A stretch of 64,000 nucleotides of DNA, taken from assembly GCF_007991455.1 (NCBI RefSeq), contig NZ_BJYJ01000003.1, positions 1 through 64,000 on the forward strand, in the 5' to 3' direction. The translations under genes were made by a program, and so were the position numbers. Shown here piece after piece: positions 52,101 to 61,072 of this stretch (position 1 is its first letter; every line of letters begins with the position of its first letter). This DNA comes from Chryseobacterium hagamense (GTDB taxonomy: Bacteria; Bacteroidota; Bacteroidia; Flavobacteriales; Weeksellaceae). The notes beneath the pieces are model-generated. The model ran no database searches, was not told the DNA's origin, and worked only from the letters and a program-made list of their open reading frames with translations.

Positions 52101-55039
52101 ACTGCTTTATCTTGTGGAATATCAACCGTGTATTCCAACTTCCCGTTTTTCATATTCCGAATATCATAAACGGTTTTTCCTGAGCCATCCTGTATAAAAA
52201 TATTCACAGGAGCATCCCCAACTGCAGAATATATGTAAATTTTGGCTTTTTCTCCCCGTAAAAATTCTTTTTTCGGCTGTAAAGCAGTAAGGAAGATTTT
52301 CTGATCAGCTTTCAGACCGTTTTTGTCCCAAACACTGAAATACTGAGAAGTTTTAATGGTGTCTTTTCCTTCGATATTAAACAGCTCAAGCCGATAATCT
52401 CCTGCATCCAGTTTTCCTAAATTCAGTGATTCTTCATTGTGCTGTACATCATTCATTATAACGGAAGAGACTTTCCTGTTTTGTAATTCATCGTTTTTAT
52501 CAAATAAATCATGAGGAAATTTTTTGATGAATTCTTCTTTTGAAAATACAGGAAGGTTCTGGACCGCATCTTTAAAATTACTCCTGAAAATCCTGTCCGG
52601 AGCCTGCAGCTTTGAAAGTTTTACCCGATAAGTTTTTTTTAAATTCTGTTCGTTATAATTTTTGGTTTCAACTTTCAGATTTACATTTTCGTCAGAAAAA
52701 GCATGCTTTATTTGATCTGCCTTGATGTAATGGGATACTGAAGCGACTTTCAACTGGGTTTCTGCAGATTGTGTCTCACCGTTCACATCCGTAACGGAGG
52801 CATTGATTGCATAATTATCGATCTGAACACCTGTAATTTGCTCATTCTTTTTGGGTTCAAGGCGGATGACGAATTCACCTTTTTCATTGGTGGTCGATTC
52901 TCCCAGGATCGAATTTTCATTATCCGTATTCTGCGGATATCCCCCGAAATACCGCCAGCGGATATTCTGTTTTTTAATTTCATAATTCACCTTTGTGTTG
53001 TTCAGGGCAATTCCTGAAAACGTAGTCGCCTTGCCTTTCAGCTCAATGGTCTGACCGTACTTATATTCTTCTTTTACTGGCTCAAAGCTTACTTCGAACT
53101 TCGGTCTTTTATATTCTTCCACACTGAATTCTTTAAATACCGGTATTTTACCATCCGTATTCAGGTAAAAACGGCCATTGAGATTTCCCTTGGGGAGTAC
53201 AAAACTTCCATGATAGGAACCGAACTCATTTGTTGTAAAGTTTTGTGAAGACACCTCTTTACCGTTAGCATCACCCAATGTAATTTTTTGGTTCAGTCCT
53301 GCATTTACAGATTCCACATCCTTTTTTATTTTTGTATTAATTACTTTAAAATAAACTGTCTGGCCCGGTCTGTAAATGGCTCGATCCGTAAAAATCTGAG
53401 TTTTGATAAAATTCTCATTATCAATAGGGTCATCATCAGCATAATTATTTCCATACACCTGCATGATCTGGAAATCATTTGTTTTGGGCTGCTGGATCAG
53501 GAATATTCTGTAGTAGATCTTATCGGTAGAAGCCGGAAATCTGAAAGTTCCCTGCGAATCAGTTTTGCCCTTATTTTTGATGATACCGGAATTTCCCGAA
53601 AATTCATAGAACACAAGATTTTCATTGGCAGAAGGATTGCCGTTTTCACTGCTGACTAATTTGAGCTCGTTTGCTGAGAAATCTCCTTCAGTTTTATTTT
53701 TATAAATAATTTTATAATCGGATACTAAGAAATAAAAATTCTGGTTGTTGTCATTTGTTCCGTCACCTATCAGATATTCAGCCACATAAATTCCCGGCGA
53801 AAGCGGTTGTATTTCAAGGGAGGTTGTATGAATTTGATAATCTTCAAGATCAGGAATCTGATATGTTTCTTTTCTGATCAGTTCTTTTTTCACCTTACCG
53901 AACATTTCAGAATAAGGATTCCTGGAATATTGAAGAAAGGATCCGAAATCATCACTTACCCTGTAAATATTCAGAGAAAAGCTTTTAAGATTCTTGTACT
54001 CCGAAACAAAATGAATAGGTTTATTGCTCTGGGTCTGCTGTTCATATTTAATATTTAAAACAGTCTGCCTGATTTGTTCTTCTTTATTTTCAATATTTTC
54101 TGTAAAAGGTGACTGAGGATACTGGAATTTTGCTTTTGCTACAATTTCAAGTGCTTCTTTCTCCTTCTTTTCAGCCAGCAGTTCACTGATGATATCATCC
54201 ATGATGAGTACTTTATAGTCCCCCTGGAGATCAGAATTCAAAAGACCGTAGAGCTGTTGAATTTTGTCTTTACAGTCATTATGACTACAATCCTTCTGCA
54301 ATTTCCGGTGCATGAAATACAGCCTGGAGTTCCCATTATTCCGTGCAATTAACTCATTGAAAACATCGTCAATCTGTTTATGGTTATCCGCCAGTTCATC
54401 TTTAGTAAAAAGACCGGTATCGGATAGGAAATCAATTTTTTTAAGCGCATACCAGTCTGCAAGTGTCGGAAAAAAAGAAATTGATTTTACATTGACAAAC
54501 AACGACTGGTAAGGTAACAGTGCGATCTTCTTCATTTCAGCTTTTTGCTGATCAAGTTCTTTAAAATTTCTGCTCATGTAATTCTTAAAACCGAGCCTGC
54601 TCCAGGTTTCAATCTGCGTAATATCCTGAGAGTTTATATTGGTCCTGCCATTGATTTTCCAGCTGTTACGGGTGTAATAATCCATAATAAACCCATTGGT
54701 TAAAACTTTATAAATGATTTTTTCCTCACCTTTTAATTTCTTTTCGATACCTGTTATTTTATTAAAGAAATTTGAAGCAGCATTATTCTGCTCATCATCC
54801 CGGGTCTGGTTCACGATTTCAAATTCCGCTTTTAAAGACCGGATGAGCTGAAGGGTGTTATTATCTTTCATGGCTTGATTTTGAATATCCAGAATGATGG
54901 GAAGATTGGATTTAACAGTTCCTTTAGTACTGTTTTCTTCGACTTTTTTCCATTGTTCGTCATAGTATTTCTGAGCAAATGCAGTTGAGCAGCTCAGCAG
55001 CAGAAGCAAAATCAGAAAAATCTTGGAAAATCTTTTCAT
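49160..55039 (-). CDS. alpha-2-macroglobulin family protein with embedded SusC-like segment, no thioester motif
   Basis: 1959 residues with a signal peptide (ends TAFAQ). Domains: an N-terminal helical region with TPR-like repeats (about 30-330); MG1/MG2-type Ig-like domains (about 340-800, including QTVYFKVINTKI and GSYHGSFVLPKG); more macroglobulin domains, with the bait/A2M family region carrying FFYPDLRTDSEGNISFEFTSPEALTRWKL in short blocks; and a C-terminal thioester-domain-like helical part (about 1430-1700). At about 1115-1170 lies an unexpected stretch, LQGKAAGIKIRG then GEVVIAGYGTKKE. Where the CxEQ thioester is expected, the sequence is NDPNSSADVVFNKWFA, so the covalent trap is missing. 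Periplasmic protease inhibitor or surface protein; family firm. Confidence 0.9.
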   Translation of the reverse strand: MKRFSKIFLILLLLLSCSTAFAQKYYDEQWKKVEENSTKGTVKSNLPIILDIQNQAMKDNNTLQLIRSLKAEFEIVNQTRDDEQNNAASNFFNKITGIEKKLKGEEKIIYKVLTNGFIMDYYTRNSWKINGRTNINSQDITQIETWSRLGFKNYMSRNFKELDQQKAEMKKIALLPYQSLFVNVKSISFFPTLADWYALKKIDFLSDTGLFTKDELADNHKQIDDVFNELIARNNGNSRLYFMHRKLQKDCSHNDCKDKIQQLYGLLNSDLQGDYKVLIMDDIISELLAEKKEKEALEIVAKAKFQYPQSPFTENIENKEEQIRQTVLNIKYEQQTQSNKPIHFVSEYKNLKSFSLNIYRVSDDFGSFLQYSRNPYSEMFGKVKKELIRKETYQIPDLEDYQIHTTSLEIQPLSPGIYVAEYLIGDGTNDNNQNFYFLVSDYKIIYKNKTEGDFSANELKLVSSENGNPSANENLVFYEFSGNSGIIKNKGKTDSQGTFRFPASTDKIYYRIFLIQQPKTNDFQIMQVYGNNYADDDPIDNENFIKTQIFTDRAIYRPGQTVYFKVINTKIKKDVESVNAGLNQKITLGDANGKEVSSQNFTTNEFGSYHGSFVLPKGNLNGRFYLNTDGKIPVFKEFSVEEYKRPKFEVSFEPVKEEYKYGQTIELKGKATTFSGIALNNTKVNYEIKKQNIRWRYFGGYPQNTDNENSILGESTTNEKGEFVIRLEPKKNEQITGVQIDNYAINASVTDVNGETQSAETQLKVASVSHYIKADQIKHAFSDENVNLKVETKNYNEQNLKKTYRVKLSKLQAPDRIFRSNFKDAVQNLPVFSKEEFIKKFPHDLFDKNDELQNRKVSSVIMNDVQHNEESLNLGKLDAGDYRLELFNIEGKDTIKTSQYFSVWDKNGLKADQKIFLTALQPKKEFLRGEKAKIYIYSAVGDAPVNIFIQDGSGKTVYDIRNMKNGKLEYTVDIPQDKAVSTMNIQFQMAAFNDVQTETVVLRIKDSEQPLKIETTTFRDRLEPGVKEKWSVKVSGNDKEKINAELLASMYDLSLDQFEVNTYTWERLYSPYPLITQYDIRENLSTKYYQNRMKFFDGNLVEVPQFNWFDRNGLTMLQGKAAGIKIRGVASPAPMADSAVSKNIGEVVIAGYGTKKESSSTSSNVIDSEKALDIDDSVENIPVRQNLNETAFFYPDLRTDSEGNISFEFTSPEALTRWKLMFLAHTKDARAATLQKEVVTQKEFSVTPNYPRFLREGDELNLQSKLSNLTDKKLSGYAGLQILDASTNEDISEKFGLSTLTAVSGFNREQAFSLDANGNSVVSWKIKVPQNVSSIIFKMVAKAGKYSDGEQQAIAILPNRMLVTDALPVFLKEGETKTFELENLKNTDSKTITNVSNTLELTTNPVWEILFALPSLKNDPNSSADVVFNKWFADVLASEIFKANPKIKTVFEQYQDKGLLKSNLEKNQELKQLLLEETPWVLESKNEQEQMQKLALLFDTNTMKNSISQDWDDLKKLQNPDGSFSWYPGYPASYSTSVYILKSLGKMNAWLKGNVKDYQNSEQTEMVKNLIGYIDGETGKYTDPKDKNVWNNWTLDYLDARNYWEKEYPLKEKGAALKALVKQKAKTAKLTDFTFYGLHRAALLMNDYGLKDVSDKLMNYLKETSATSKTQGVYWKQNLDDWGWFSSKVVNHAGALEAFNKLKSEDQNFIEEMKIWLITQKEVNSWGTSRGTAEVIYTILNSGKSWTGAESDKATIIWDGKELKPETEAAGYIKSTVKSEVVNKKLATVTVTKPGPGIVQGGLFWQYYEDLDKIKSSETYLSVTKELYRKIKTVNGEELQKILPETPLKVGDRVTVRMILNTDRAMEFIHIRDMRAAGFEPVDVLSGYQWKNSFGYYQSTKDASTNFYIERMPKGKYVFEYDLVANASGKFSNGITNIQNYYAPQMSSHTKGENVTISE

Positions 55040-55057
55040 ATGCGTTAATTTTGATAA

Positions 55058-55813
55058 ATGAATTTTTTAAAAGTACTGAAAAAATCCGTTATCGACAGTC
55101 AGCTTTACGTATCCTTAACGGGAACCCTTTTTTCGGTATTTTTTATGCTGGAGCAAAACACATTCCGCTATCCTACGGTATTCTTTATTTTCATCACCTA
55201 TTTCAGCGGTTACCTGTATACCAAATACCAGAAAACCCGGCATTTTTCCAAAATCCTGATTTTAAATGTCGTGGCCGGGATCATCTGTGCTTTTTTAATT
55301 ATTCATAACCATAATGAAATACGGCTGTTCAAATGGCTGATTATTGTCGTCCTCGGTCTGCTCTATAACAGTTTTTTTCTGGAGACCTACATCCGTAAAG
55401 TCCCTCTGCTGAAAGTATTTTATGTAGGTCTGGTCTGGGCCCTGATGAACTGCTGGCTCACCCTTGCGGAATTTGACTTTCCGATTTTTTTTATCAGTTT
55501 TTTTTATATTACGGCACTGGTGCTGCCATTCGACATCCGGGATATGAACGTGGATACGGTGAAGACTTTTCCTACGATCATCGGGGTGCAAAACACAAAA
55601 TACCTGGCTTATATCCTGGTATTGATCAGCAGCATGCTTTCGGTTTTTTATCTTGATTCTCCTTATGCGATCGCTTTTTTCCTTTCGGCAATCATCACTT
55701 ATATGATGATCTACTTTTCAGAGAATAAGCGCAGCGATGCTTATTTTTCATTCGGGGTGGAAACCTGTTCGGCACTTCCTTTTTTATTTTCCGTAATAAT
55801 GAAGTATTTTTGA
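55058..55813 (+). CDS. UbiA-like polytopic membrane protein
   Basis: 251 residues, about seven or eight membrane helices. LPFDIRDMNVDTVKTFPTIIG near the middle looks like the second Asp-rich motif of UbiA prenyltransferases (DxxDxxxD followed by the KTLPVVLG-like signature). The first motif, NDxxDxxxD, is not seen, so true prenyl transfer is uncertain. It begins 18 bases from the divergent A2M start and ends 3 bases before recF; the three-gene plus-strand unit UbiA-like, recF, DUF721 is tightly packed. Confidence 0.6.
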   Translation: MNFLKVLKKSVIDSQLYVSLTGTLFSVFFMLEQNTFRYPTVFFIFITYFSGYLYTKYQKTRHFSKILILNVVAGIICAFLIIHNHNEIRLFKWLIIVVLGLLYNSFFLETYIRKVPLLKVFYVGLVWALMNCWLTLAEFDFPIFFISFFYITALVLPFDIRDMNVDTVKTFPTIIGVQNTKYLAYILVLISSMLSVFYLDSPYAIAFFLSAIITYMMIYFSENKRSDAYFSFGVETCSALPFLFSVIMKYF

Positions 55814-55816
55814 CAA

Positions 55817-56896
55817 ATGATTATCAAGAAACTTTCCCTGTACAATTTCAAGAACCATACTGAAAAGAGGTTTGAGCTTTCCCCGCAGATCAATTGCTTC
55901 GTAGGCAACAACGGGGTCGGGAAAACCAATATCCTGGACGCGCTGCATTATCTTTCGGTGGGCAAAAGTTTCCTGGGAAACACGGACACCAACAACATCA
56001 GAGGCGAGGAGGATTTTTTCACCATTGAAGCGGAAATCGGAAATGGGGACAGCGAGGACATCATCAGAATTTCACAGCCTAAAGAAGCAAAAAAACTCAT
56101 CAAAAAGAATGATAAAAGCTATGACCGGATGGCCGACCACATCGGCTACCTGCCCAGCGTCATGATCTCTCCTTACGATTCCAACCTGATTTCCGATTCG
56201 GGGGAAAGTCGGCGGAAGTTCCTGGATTCGATGATTTCGCAGACGGATTCCGAATACCTTTTTAATCTGATCCAATACCAGAAAACCGTTCAGCAGCGGA
56301 ATGCGCTGTTGAAATATTTTGCCAAAAACAGGACGTGGGACCAAGAGTCACTGGAAATATACGACGATCCCATCGTCCGGTTCGGGACGAAGATCTTCAC
56401 CAAAAGGAAAGATTTTGTCGAGCAATTAAGCCCGATCGTTAAAAATTTCTATCAGATCATATCCGGTGGCAAAGAAACCGTATCGGTTCTCTACGAGTCT
56501 CATCTCCTTGAAGATTCTTTTGAAAACCTTCTTAAAGAAAGCCTTGACAGGGACCGGATGCTTACGTACACGTCGAAAGGAATTCACAAGGACGACCTGC
56601 TTTTCGAGATGGATAAGGTTTTAATAAAAAAAATCGGCTCGCAGGGCCAGCAGAAATCGTTTCTGATCTCACTGAAACTGGCACAGATGAGCCTGATCAG
56701 AGAACTGACCGGCAAGACGCCCATCCTGCTTCTGGATGATATTTTCGACAAGCTTGATGACACCCGTGTTTCGCAGCTGATCGAACTGGTCAACCGGGAA
56801 AGCTTCGGCCAGATCTTTATTACCGATACCCATCGGGAACGTACGGAAAATGTAGTCAAAAGGATCAATGAGGAAAGCATTATTTTTGAGATTTAA
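55817..56896 (+). CDS. recF: DNA replication and repair protein RecF
   Basis: 359 residues, standard length. Walker A GNNGVGKT at residues 30-37, the signature-like LLLESGEEV-type region and Walker B ILLLDDIFDKLDD near residue 303 are all seen, along with FVGNNG and GSQGQQKSFLISLKLAQ (ABC signature). It loads RecA at gaps via RecOR. A DUF721/DciA-like gene starts 2 bases later, as in many bacteria where the two sit together near the origin. Confidence 0.96.
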   Translation: MIIKKLSLYNFKNHTEKRFELSPQINCFVGNNGVGKTNILDALHYLSVGKSFLGNTDTNNIRGEEDFFTIEAEIGNGDSEDIIRISQPKEAKKLIKKNDKSYDRMADHIGYLPSVMISPYDSNLISDSGESRRKFLDSMISQTDSEYLFNLIQYQKTVQQRNALLKYFAKNRTWDQESLEIYDDPIVRFGTKIFTKRKDFVEQLSPIVKNFYQIISGGKETVSVLYESHLLEDSFENLLKESLDRDRMLTYTSKGIHKDDLLFEMDKVLIKKIGSQGQQKSFLISLKLAQMSLIRELTGKTPILLLDDIFDKLDDTRVSQLIELVNRESFGQIFITDTHRERTENVVKRINEESIIFEI

Positions 56897-56898
56897 AA

Positions 56899-57195
56899 AT
56901 GAAAAAGAAGAAAAAACGCGAATTCCAGTCGTCGGAACTGGTGCGGTCTTTTGCGAAGATCTACGGTTTTGAAAATAAGCTGCTGGCTTTCGAGATCAAG
57001 GATTTCCTTGAAGAGTATCTGGATGAAAGCCTGTTCAGTGAGATCGAGAGCGTAAACATTGAAAATAAACGGGTGCTGATCCGAATCCATTCTCCTTTAC
57101 TGAAACACGATTTCCAGATGCGGAAAAGCTTTTTCCTGAAAAAATTCCAGGATAAATTCGGAACTGATGATTTTAATGATCTTCAGATTTTGTAG
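56899..57195 (+). CDS. DUF721 (DciA-like) family protein
   Basis: 98 residues. N-terminal basic stretch KKKKKREFQSSELVRSF, then a DUF721 KH-like core, FLEEYLDESLFSEIESVNI, ENKRVLIRIHSPLLKHDFQMRKSFF. DciA proteins of the DUF721 family load the replicative helicase in bacteria without DnaC; this one is at the short end of the range. It follows recF by 2 bases and its end overlaps the converging neighbour by 23 bases. Confidence 0.85.
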   Translation: MKKKKKREFQSSELVRSFAKIYGFENKLLAFEIKDFLEEYLDESLFSEIESVNIENKRVLIRIHSPLLKHDFQMRKSFFLKKFQDKFGTDDFNDLQIL

Positions 57196-59203
57196 CTACC
57201 GTGCTGCTCATCAGTTCGTCTGTTTTTTGATCCAGTCCGGATCTCAGCGGAAAGAAAAATTTCATCGGATTTTTGATGAAATACCTGAAAATGCCTTTGT
57301 AGATTTCGCTTACCTGCCCCAGATTCATCTTCCGTGAACGGAAAGCCAGGAACATCGATAAACTGAAGCTCACCAGAAAGTTGAAAAACCCGATGAGGCA
57401 TACGGTGACCAGCGAAATGCAGAAGGTGTAGGAATCGATGGAAAAATCCTTGCCGTAAAGTCCTAAGGCAAAGTTCCCCGCCGCGAAAGTAATGTGGCGG
57501 ATGTCCAGGTCCAGTCCCAGGAATAATCCTATCGGAGCCGTAGCACCCAGGAATACCCCAAACCAGAAGTTCGATACGATGCCGGGCCAGTTTTTCGCAT
57601 AATATTTTGACAGGTTTTTGGCAAATTTAACCCCGAAGAACCTCCTGATCGAAAGGTTCTTTGAAATCCTTTCCGGAATCTGGTAAAAAACCGAATTGTT
57701 CCCGATATTCCCTGAAATAATCCCCGATATAAAAAGGTAAAACCCGGCAATACAGGCATGAAGAATCGCTTTCGACTTAAAAGGATCCAGGTCTTTCAGC
57801 AATTTATCAGAACGCTCTACCGCAAGGTTCTGCGAGAAAAAGACATCCAGTCCGTAAATAATCAGCAGGGCAATCGGGAAAGACAGCAGGACATTTCCTA
57901 CAAAAGCGATAAACTGGCTCCGGAATAGCTTCGATACCAGATGCGCAAATTCCGTGCTGTTGCTTTTGATATTCCCTTCTTCAGAAAGGACTTTGGTCAT
58001 GGTTGCCGCCGTCATGGCCGGCTGTTTGGTAGCCAGGGTAAAGCCCATCAGGTAAATCATCACAAAGCCCATCGCATAATTCATGGAATACAGAAAGGCA
58101 TGGGAAAAATCACTCCCCGGAATATAGCCGTAAAGCATTTTGAGAACACATAAGGCCCCGACAATAATTCCTCCTCCGCTGGCTTTGTAGAACATCCTCA
58201 TGTATTCTTTCCGGGTGGACGTAATATAATGCGTACCGGTTTCTGCGGTATGGTTGGTAATAAGATGGGAAATCAAACGGGTGCTGTCGTTGATGAGATC
58301 CGAAATATTATTTTTATGGGATTTATATCTTAAGACATTAAAAACAAGCATTTTGGAATTAATAAGAATATCTTCCTCCTTATCGATAACCAACAGCTGG
58401 ACAATTTCATAAATCCGCTGGATCTGCTGCCGTATTTTAATCAGCGACTGATTGATTTTCCCTGAAATACCGTATCTGGCAGAGTTTTTAAAAGAAATAT
58501 TAACGAATTCCAGACACTGCCCGATGTAAATTTTAATCTGCTTGTACCGGCTGTCTCTGGAATGCAGCTGAAGATAGGGATTTTCTTCCAGTTCTTCGGC
58601 AAGTCCTTCCAGCTCATTCTGCAAAGCAAGAAAGGGGTTATCGAAATTCTTGTATTGCGGGGCCATCCTCACCACTTCCACTTCCATGGCCGATCCCGTT
58701 ACCCGCCAGGAAAGGATGTTCATGGAAAACAGCATTTCTTTTTTGACCCCGGGCCGGGTGATAAAATCATGAATTCCGAGCAGCCTGAACAGCTCACTGA
58801 TTTCCTCTTCCGGCAGGTTGTGGAAATATTTGAGATCCCTGCGGGGCGTTACGCTCACATTATCGATCATGTACCAGACCGTATTCTCATTCACGACCGG
58901 CGGCAGGATTTTATTAAGAATCCTTTTTTTCAGCTCGGGAATAAAGGCATTTTCGGAAAGGATATTGGCTTCCGTTAAAGACAGGTTAAATGGTTTTTCC
59001 TCAAAAATATGATGCAGGTACTCTTTAAAATGATCCGTAATTTCAGGATTTTCCCTCAGAAAGCGGAGTACATTCTTAAAGTCAGCATTTTTTATCCCTT
59101 CCAGGAGTTCCGCAAGCGGATCCAGAGAAAGGGTTTCATTCTTAAAAGAAAAATACTTTTTAAGAACGGATTCGAAATTGGTACCGGCGTTGAAGAATTT
59201 CAT
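57173..59203 (-). CDS. PF10136-type polytopic membrane protein (annotated elsewhere as site-specific recombinase)
   Basis: 676 residues. A long helical N-terminal half (about 1-330) is followed by about eight membrane helices (SMNYAMGFVMIYLMGF, FIAFVGNVLLSFPIALLIIYG, LFISGIISGNIGNNSVFY, FWFGVFLGATAPIGLFLG, and the last near 620-645). It matches the family called site-specific recombinase (Gcr, COG4389) by history, but no recombinase catalytic motif is present; the family is better seen as an uncharacterised membrane protein. It converges with the DUF721 gene and starts 13 bases after mtgA, on the same strand. Confidence 0.85.
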   Translation of the reverse strand: MKFFNAGTNFESVLKKYFSFKNETLSLDPLAELLEGIKNADFKNVLRFLRENPEITDHFKEYLHHIFEEKPFNLSLTEANILSENAFIPELKKRILNKILPPVVNENTVWYMIDNVSVTPRRDLKYFHNLPEEEISELFRLLGIHDFITRPGVKKEMLFSMNILSWRVTGSAMEVEVVRMAPQYKNFDNPFLALQNELEGLAEELEENPYLQLHSRDSRYKQIKIYIGQCLEFVNISFKNSARYGISGKINQSLIKIRQQIQRIYEIVQLLVIDKEEDILINSKMLVFNVLRYKSHKNNISDLINDSTRLISHLITNHTAETGTHYITSTRKEYMRMFYKASGGGIIVGALCVLKMLYGYIPGSDFSHAFLYSMNYAMGFVMIYLMGFTLATKQPAMTAATMTKVLSEEGNIKSNSTEFAHLVSKLFRSQFIAFVGNVLLSFPIALLIIYGLDVFFSQNLAVERSDKLLKDLDPFKSKAILHACIAGFYLFISGIISGNIGNNSVFYQIPERISKNLSIRRFFGVKFAKNLSKYYAKNWPGIVSNFWFGVFLGATAPIGLFLGLDLDIRHITFAAGNFALGLYGKDFSIDSYTFCISLVTVCLIGFFNFLVSFSLSMFLAFRSRKMNLGQVSEIYKGIFRYFIKNPMKFFFPLRSGLDQKTDELMSSTVATKSEDH

Positions 59204-59216
59204 GGGTACAAAGATA

Positions 59217-59861
59217 CTATTTCAAACTCACATTCCTCATTTGTCTCATGATCCAATTGTGCTTCTTTCTGAGATAAGGTGAAGGATTTTTAGGATCGTA
59301 TTTTTTGGGGTTGGGCAAAACGGCAGCAATCCAGGCTGCTTCAGAAGTGCTGAGATCTTTGGAAGATTTTCCGAAATAGTACTGTGAGGCCGCTTCGATC
59401 CCGAAGACCCCCTGCCCCATCTCAATGGAATTCAGGTATCTTTCCAGGATGATGTCTTTGTTCCAGACCTTTTCGATGATAAAGGTATACACTGCCTCCA
59501 GACCTTTTCTGATCCAGCTCCGGCCCTGCCAGAGGAAAATATTTTTCGCCGTCTGCTGGGAGATGGTGCTTCCGCCTCTGATCCTTTTTCCGGTTTCATT
59601 ATGTTTCATGGCCTTTTCAATGGCCTTATAATCGAAACCGTCATGGATGAAGAATTTCTGGTCTTCTGAAGCGATCACCGCCTTTTTTACGTTGCTTCCC
59701 ATTTCGTCATAGGAAATATAATCCCGTTGCAATCTTCCGTATTCAAAAAGCCCTCCGATCTGGGTAAGGGTAATCGGCGGGTTGAAGAATCTGCCCCAAA
59801 CGATGAACACCACATTAAGGATCAGGACGATGAATATAATCTGTTTAATTCTTTTCCACAT
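59217..59861 (-). CDS. mtgA: monofunctional biosynthetic peptidoglycan transglycosylase
   Basis: 214 residues from the Met at 59861, chosen because MWKRIKQIIFIVLILNVVFI starts the single N-terminal membrane helix. The GT51 domain is complete: VIASEDQKFFIHDGFD with the catalytic Glu, IRGGSTISQQTAKNIFLWQGR (in part), the KGLEAVYTFIIEKVWNKD helix and RYLNSIEMGQGVFGIEAASQYYFGK. It polymerises lipid II into glycan strands at the inner membrane. It is next to the binding-protein gene on the same strand; only mild clustering. Confidence 0.94.
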   Translation of the reverse strand: MWKRIKQIIFIVLILNVVFIVWGRFFNPPITLTQIGGLFEYGRLQRDYISYDEMGSNVKKAVIASEDQKFFIHDGFDYKAIEKAMKHNETGKRIRGGSTISQQTAKNIFLWQGRSWIRKGLEAVYTFIIEKVWNKDIILERYLNSIEMGQGVFGIEAASQYYFGKSSKDLSTSEAAWIAAVLPNPKKYDPKNPSPYLRKKHNWIMRQMRNVSLK

Positions 59862-59903
59862 AATATCTGTAAAATCAGAAACAAAAATAAGCAAATAGTC
59901 TGA

Positions 59904-60950
59904 TTATTTAAGCGCTTTCATATAAGTAAGCTGGTAGCCGGGCAGTAATTCCGGATGGAAAATTTTAATATAATCTTTAAGAATGAGATCCGACCGTACC
60001 ACGCCGCTCTCGAAAAAGTCATTGGCCTGCCCGTTTTCTCTGCCGGTAATCACATAGATCTTCCCTTTACTGAACACCTCCAGCTTGCCGTAGAAAGGAT
60101 TCATGCCCAGCATTTCTTTTTTGGAAACGTGGTTTCCGGCATTGATCCAGTACTGCACTCCGCCGGACTTGGCAAAGACCTCCTCGAAGCTCATGGTGAC
60201 TGCCTTTTCATCGGTGTTGTTTTTTAAGATGTATTCGGCGTTGGCATCCGAAATAAAATGAGCGGCCGATGTTCTGCCACCCGGCAGATACCATACGTCG
60301 CCGTACATTTCATTGGCCAGAACCACCGGTTTTTCTTTGGCCGTCCGGGCCAGCTTTTTCAATTCAGCATAATTTTTTTCCACGTTCCCATACACATTTT
60401 CCGCTTCCCTGTCTTTTCCTAAAAGTTTTCCGAAGAGTTTAATATACGCCGTTTTTTCCATAGGCTTCTGCTCCAGGTATTCATCCAGGAAAATGACCTG
60501 GATCCCGTTGTTTTTCAATAGCTGGTAAGTATTATCGAAACTGGCGATATGATTGGTAAAAATGGCATCCGGCTTCAGGGAAATGATTTTTTCGATGTCA
60601 TATTTCTGCTCGCTGCCGACATTCTGAATTTTCCCCTGTTTCACTAAGCTCTGAATTTTTTCAGAATAGATATATTCCGGATTGGAAACCCCGATGATCC
60701 GGTCTTCTGCGTGCAGTTCGCCGATGTACCCTGCCATACTTGCATTAAGCAGGATAATTTTTTTAAACGGAACCTGATTTTTTGTAATATCGTAGGTGAA
60801 ATTTCCTGATTTAAGGTGCAGCGTACCCCGATCTTCTCTGTACTGTACCAAACCGGAGATCGAAACGGCTTCCGGAGATGAAATTTTTTGTTCTCTTTTA
60901 CAAGAGGTTAGCGCCAAAAACGCGGTTAACAGTAAAATTCTTGCTTTCAT
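59904..60950 (-). CDS. periplasmic substrate-binding lipoprotein (BtuF/FecB-like, helical backbone type)
   Basis: 348 residues. Lipobox LTSC-K at about residue 17. Cluster of the metal-chelate binding-protein type: VPFKKIILLNASMAGYIGELHAEDRIIGVS, then GSEQKYDIEKIISLKPDAIFTN, QVIFLDEYLEQKPM, and GGRTSAAHFISDANAEYIL with the connecting helix. This type binds haem, siderophores or cobalamin, or acts as a nutrient-uptake-linked surface protein. No permease or ATPase gene lies next to it. tRNA-Arg begins 49 bases beyond its start, on the opposite strand. Confidence 0.85.
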   Translation of the reverse strand: MKARILLLTAFLALTSCKREQKISSPEAVSISGLVQYREDRGTLHLKSGNFTYDITKNQVPFKKIILLNASMAGYIGELHAEDRIIGVSNPEYIYSEKIQSLVKQGKIQNVGSEQKYDIEKIISLKPDAIFTNHIASFDNTYQLLKNNGIQVIFLDEYLEQKPMEKTAYIKLFGKLLGKDREAENVYGNVEKNYAELKKLARTAKEKPVVLANEMYGDVWYLPGGRTSAAHFISDANAEYILKNNTDEKAVTMSFEEVFAKSGGVQYWINAGNHVSKKEMLGMNPFYGKLEVFSKGKIYVITGRENGQANDFFESGVVRSDLILKDYIKIFHPELLPGYQLTYMKALK

Positions 60951-60974
60951 CTTTCAAAGAAAAGAAAAAAGTGC

Positions 60975-60982
60975 TATATTTG
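60975..60982 (+). promoter_or_regulatory. -7 promoter box for tRNA-Arg
   Basis: TATATTTG, an exact consensus match, 16 bases before the first base of the tRNA. TTTC at 60952-60955 is the closest thing to a -33 box. Confidence 0.6.
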
Positions 60983-60998
60983 CAAACCATTAAACAAC

Positions 60999-61072
60999 GG
61001 CCTCGTGGCGCAACTGAATAGCGCATCTGATTACGGCTCAGAAGGTTACAGGTTTGAATCCTGTCGAGGTCA
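60999..61072 (+). tRNA. tRNA-Arg (anticodon ACG)
   Basis: 74 bases. Acceptor GGCCTCG pairs with CGAGGTC, with A as discriminator and no encoded CCA. Anticodon stem TCTGA/TCAGA around the loop TTACGGC, anticodon ACG (61033-61035). T arm ACAGG / CCTGT with loop TTTGAAT. A Rho-independent terminator follows. It is the insertion site suggested for the island to the right, since a decayed recombinase gene abuts it. Confidence 0.97.

Noticed and set aside
55046..55053. TAATTTTG as a promoter for the UbiA-like/recF operon
   Set aside because: It matches TAnnTTTG but ends only 5 bases before the ATG, which would place the transcription start after the start codon.
57173..59203. Call as a true site-specific recombinase
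   Set aside because: The database family name exists, but at least eight membrane helices and no tyrosine or serine recombinase motif are present.
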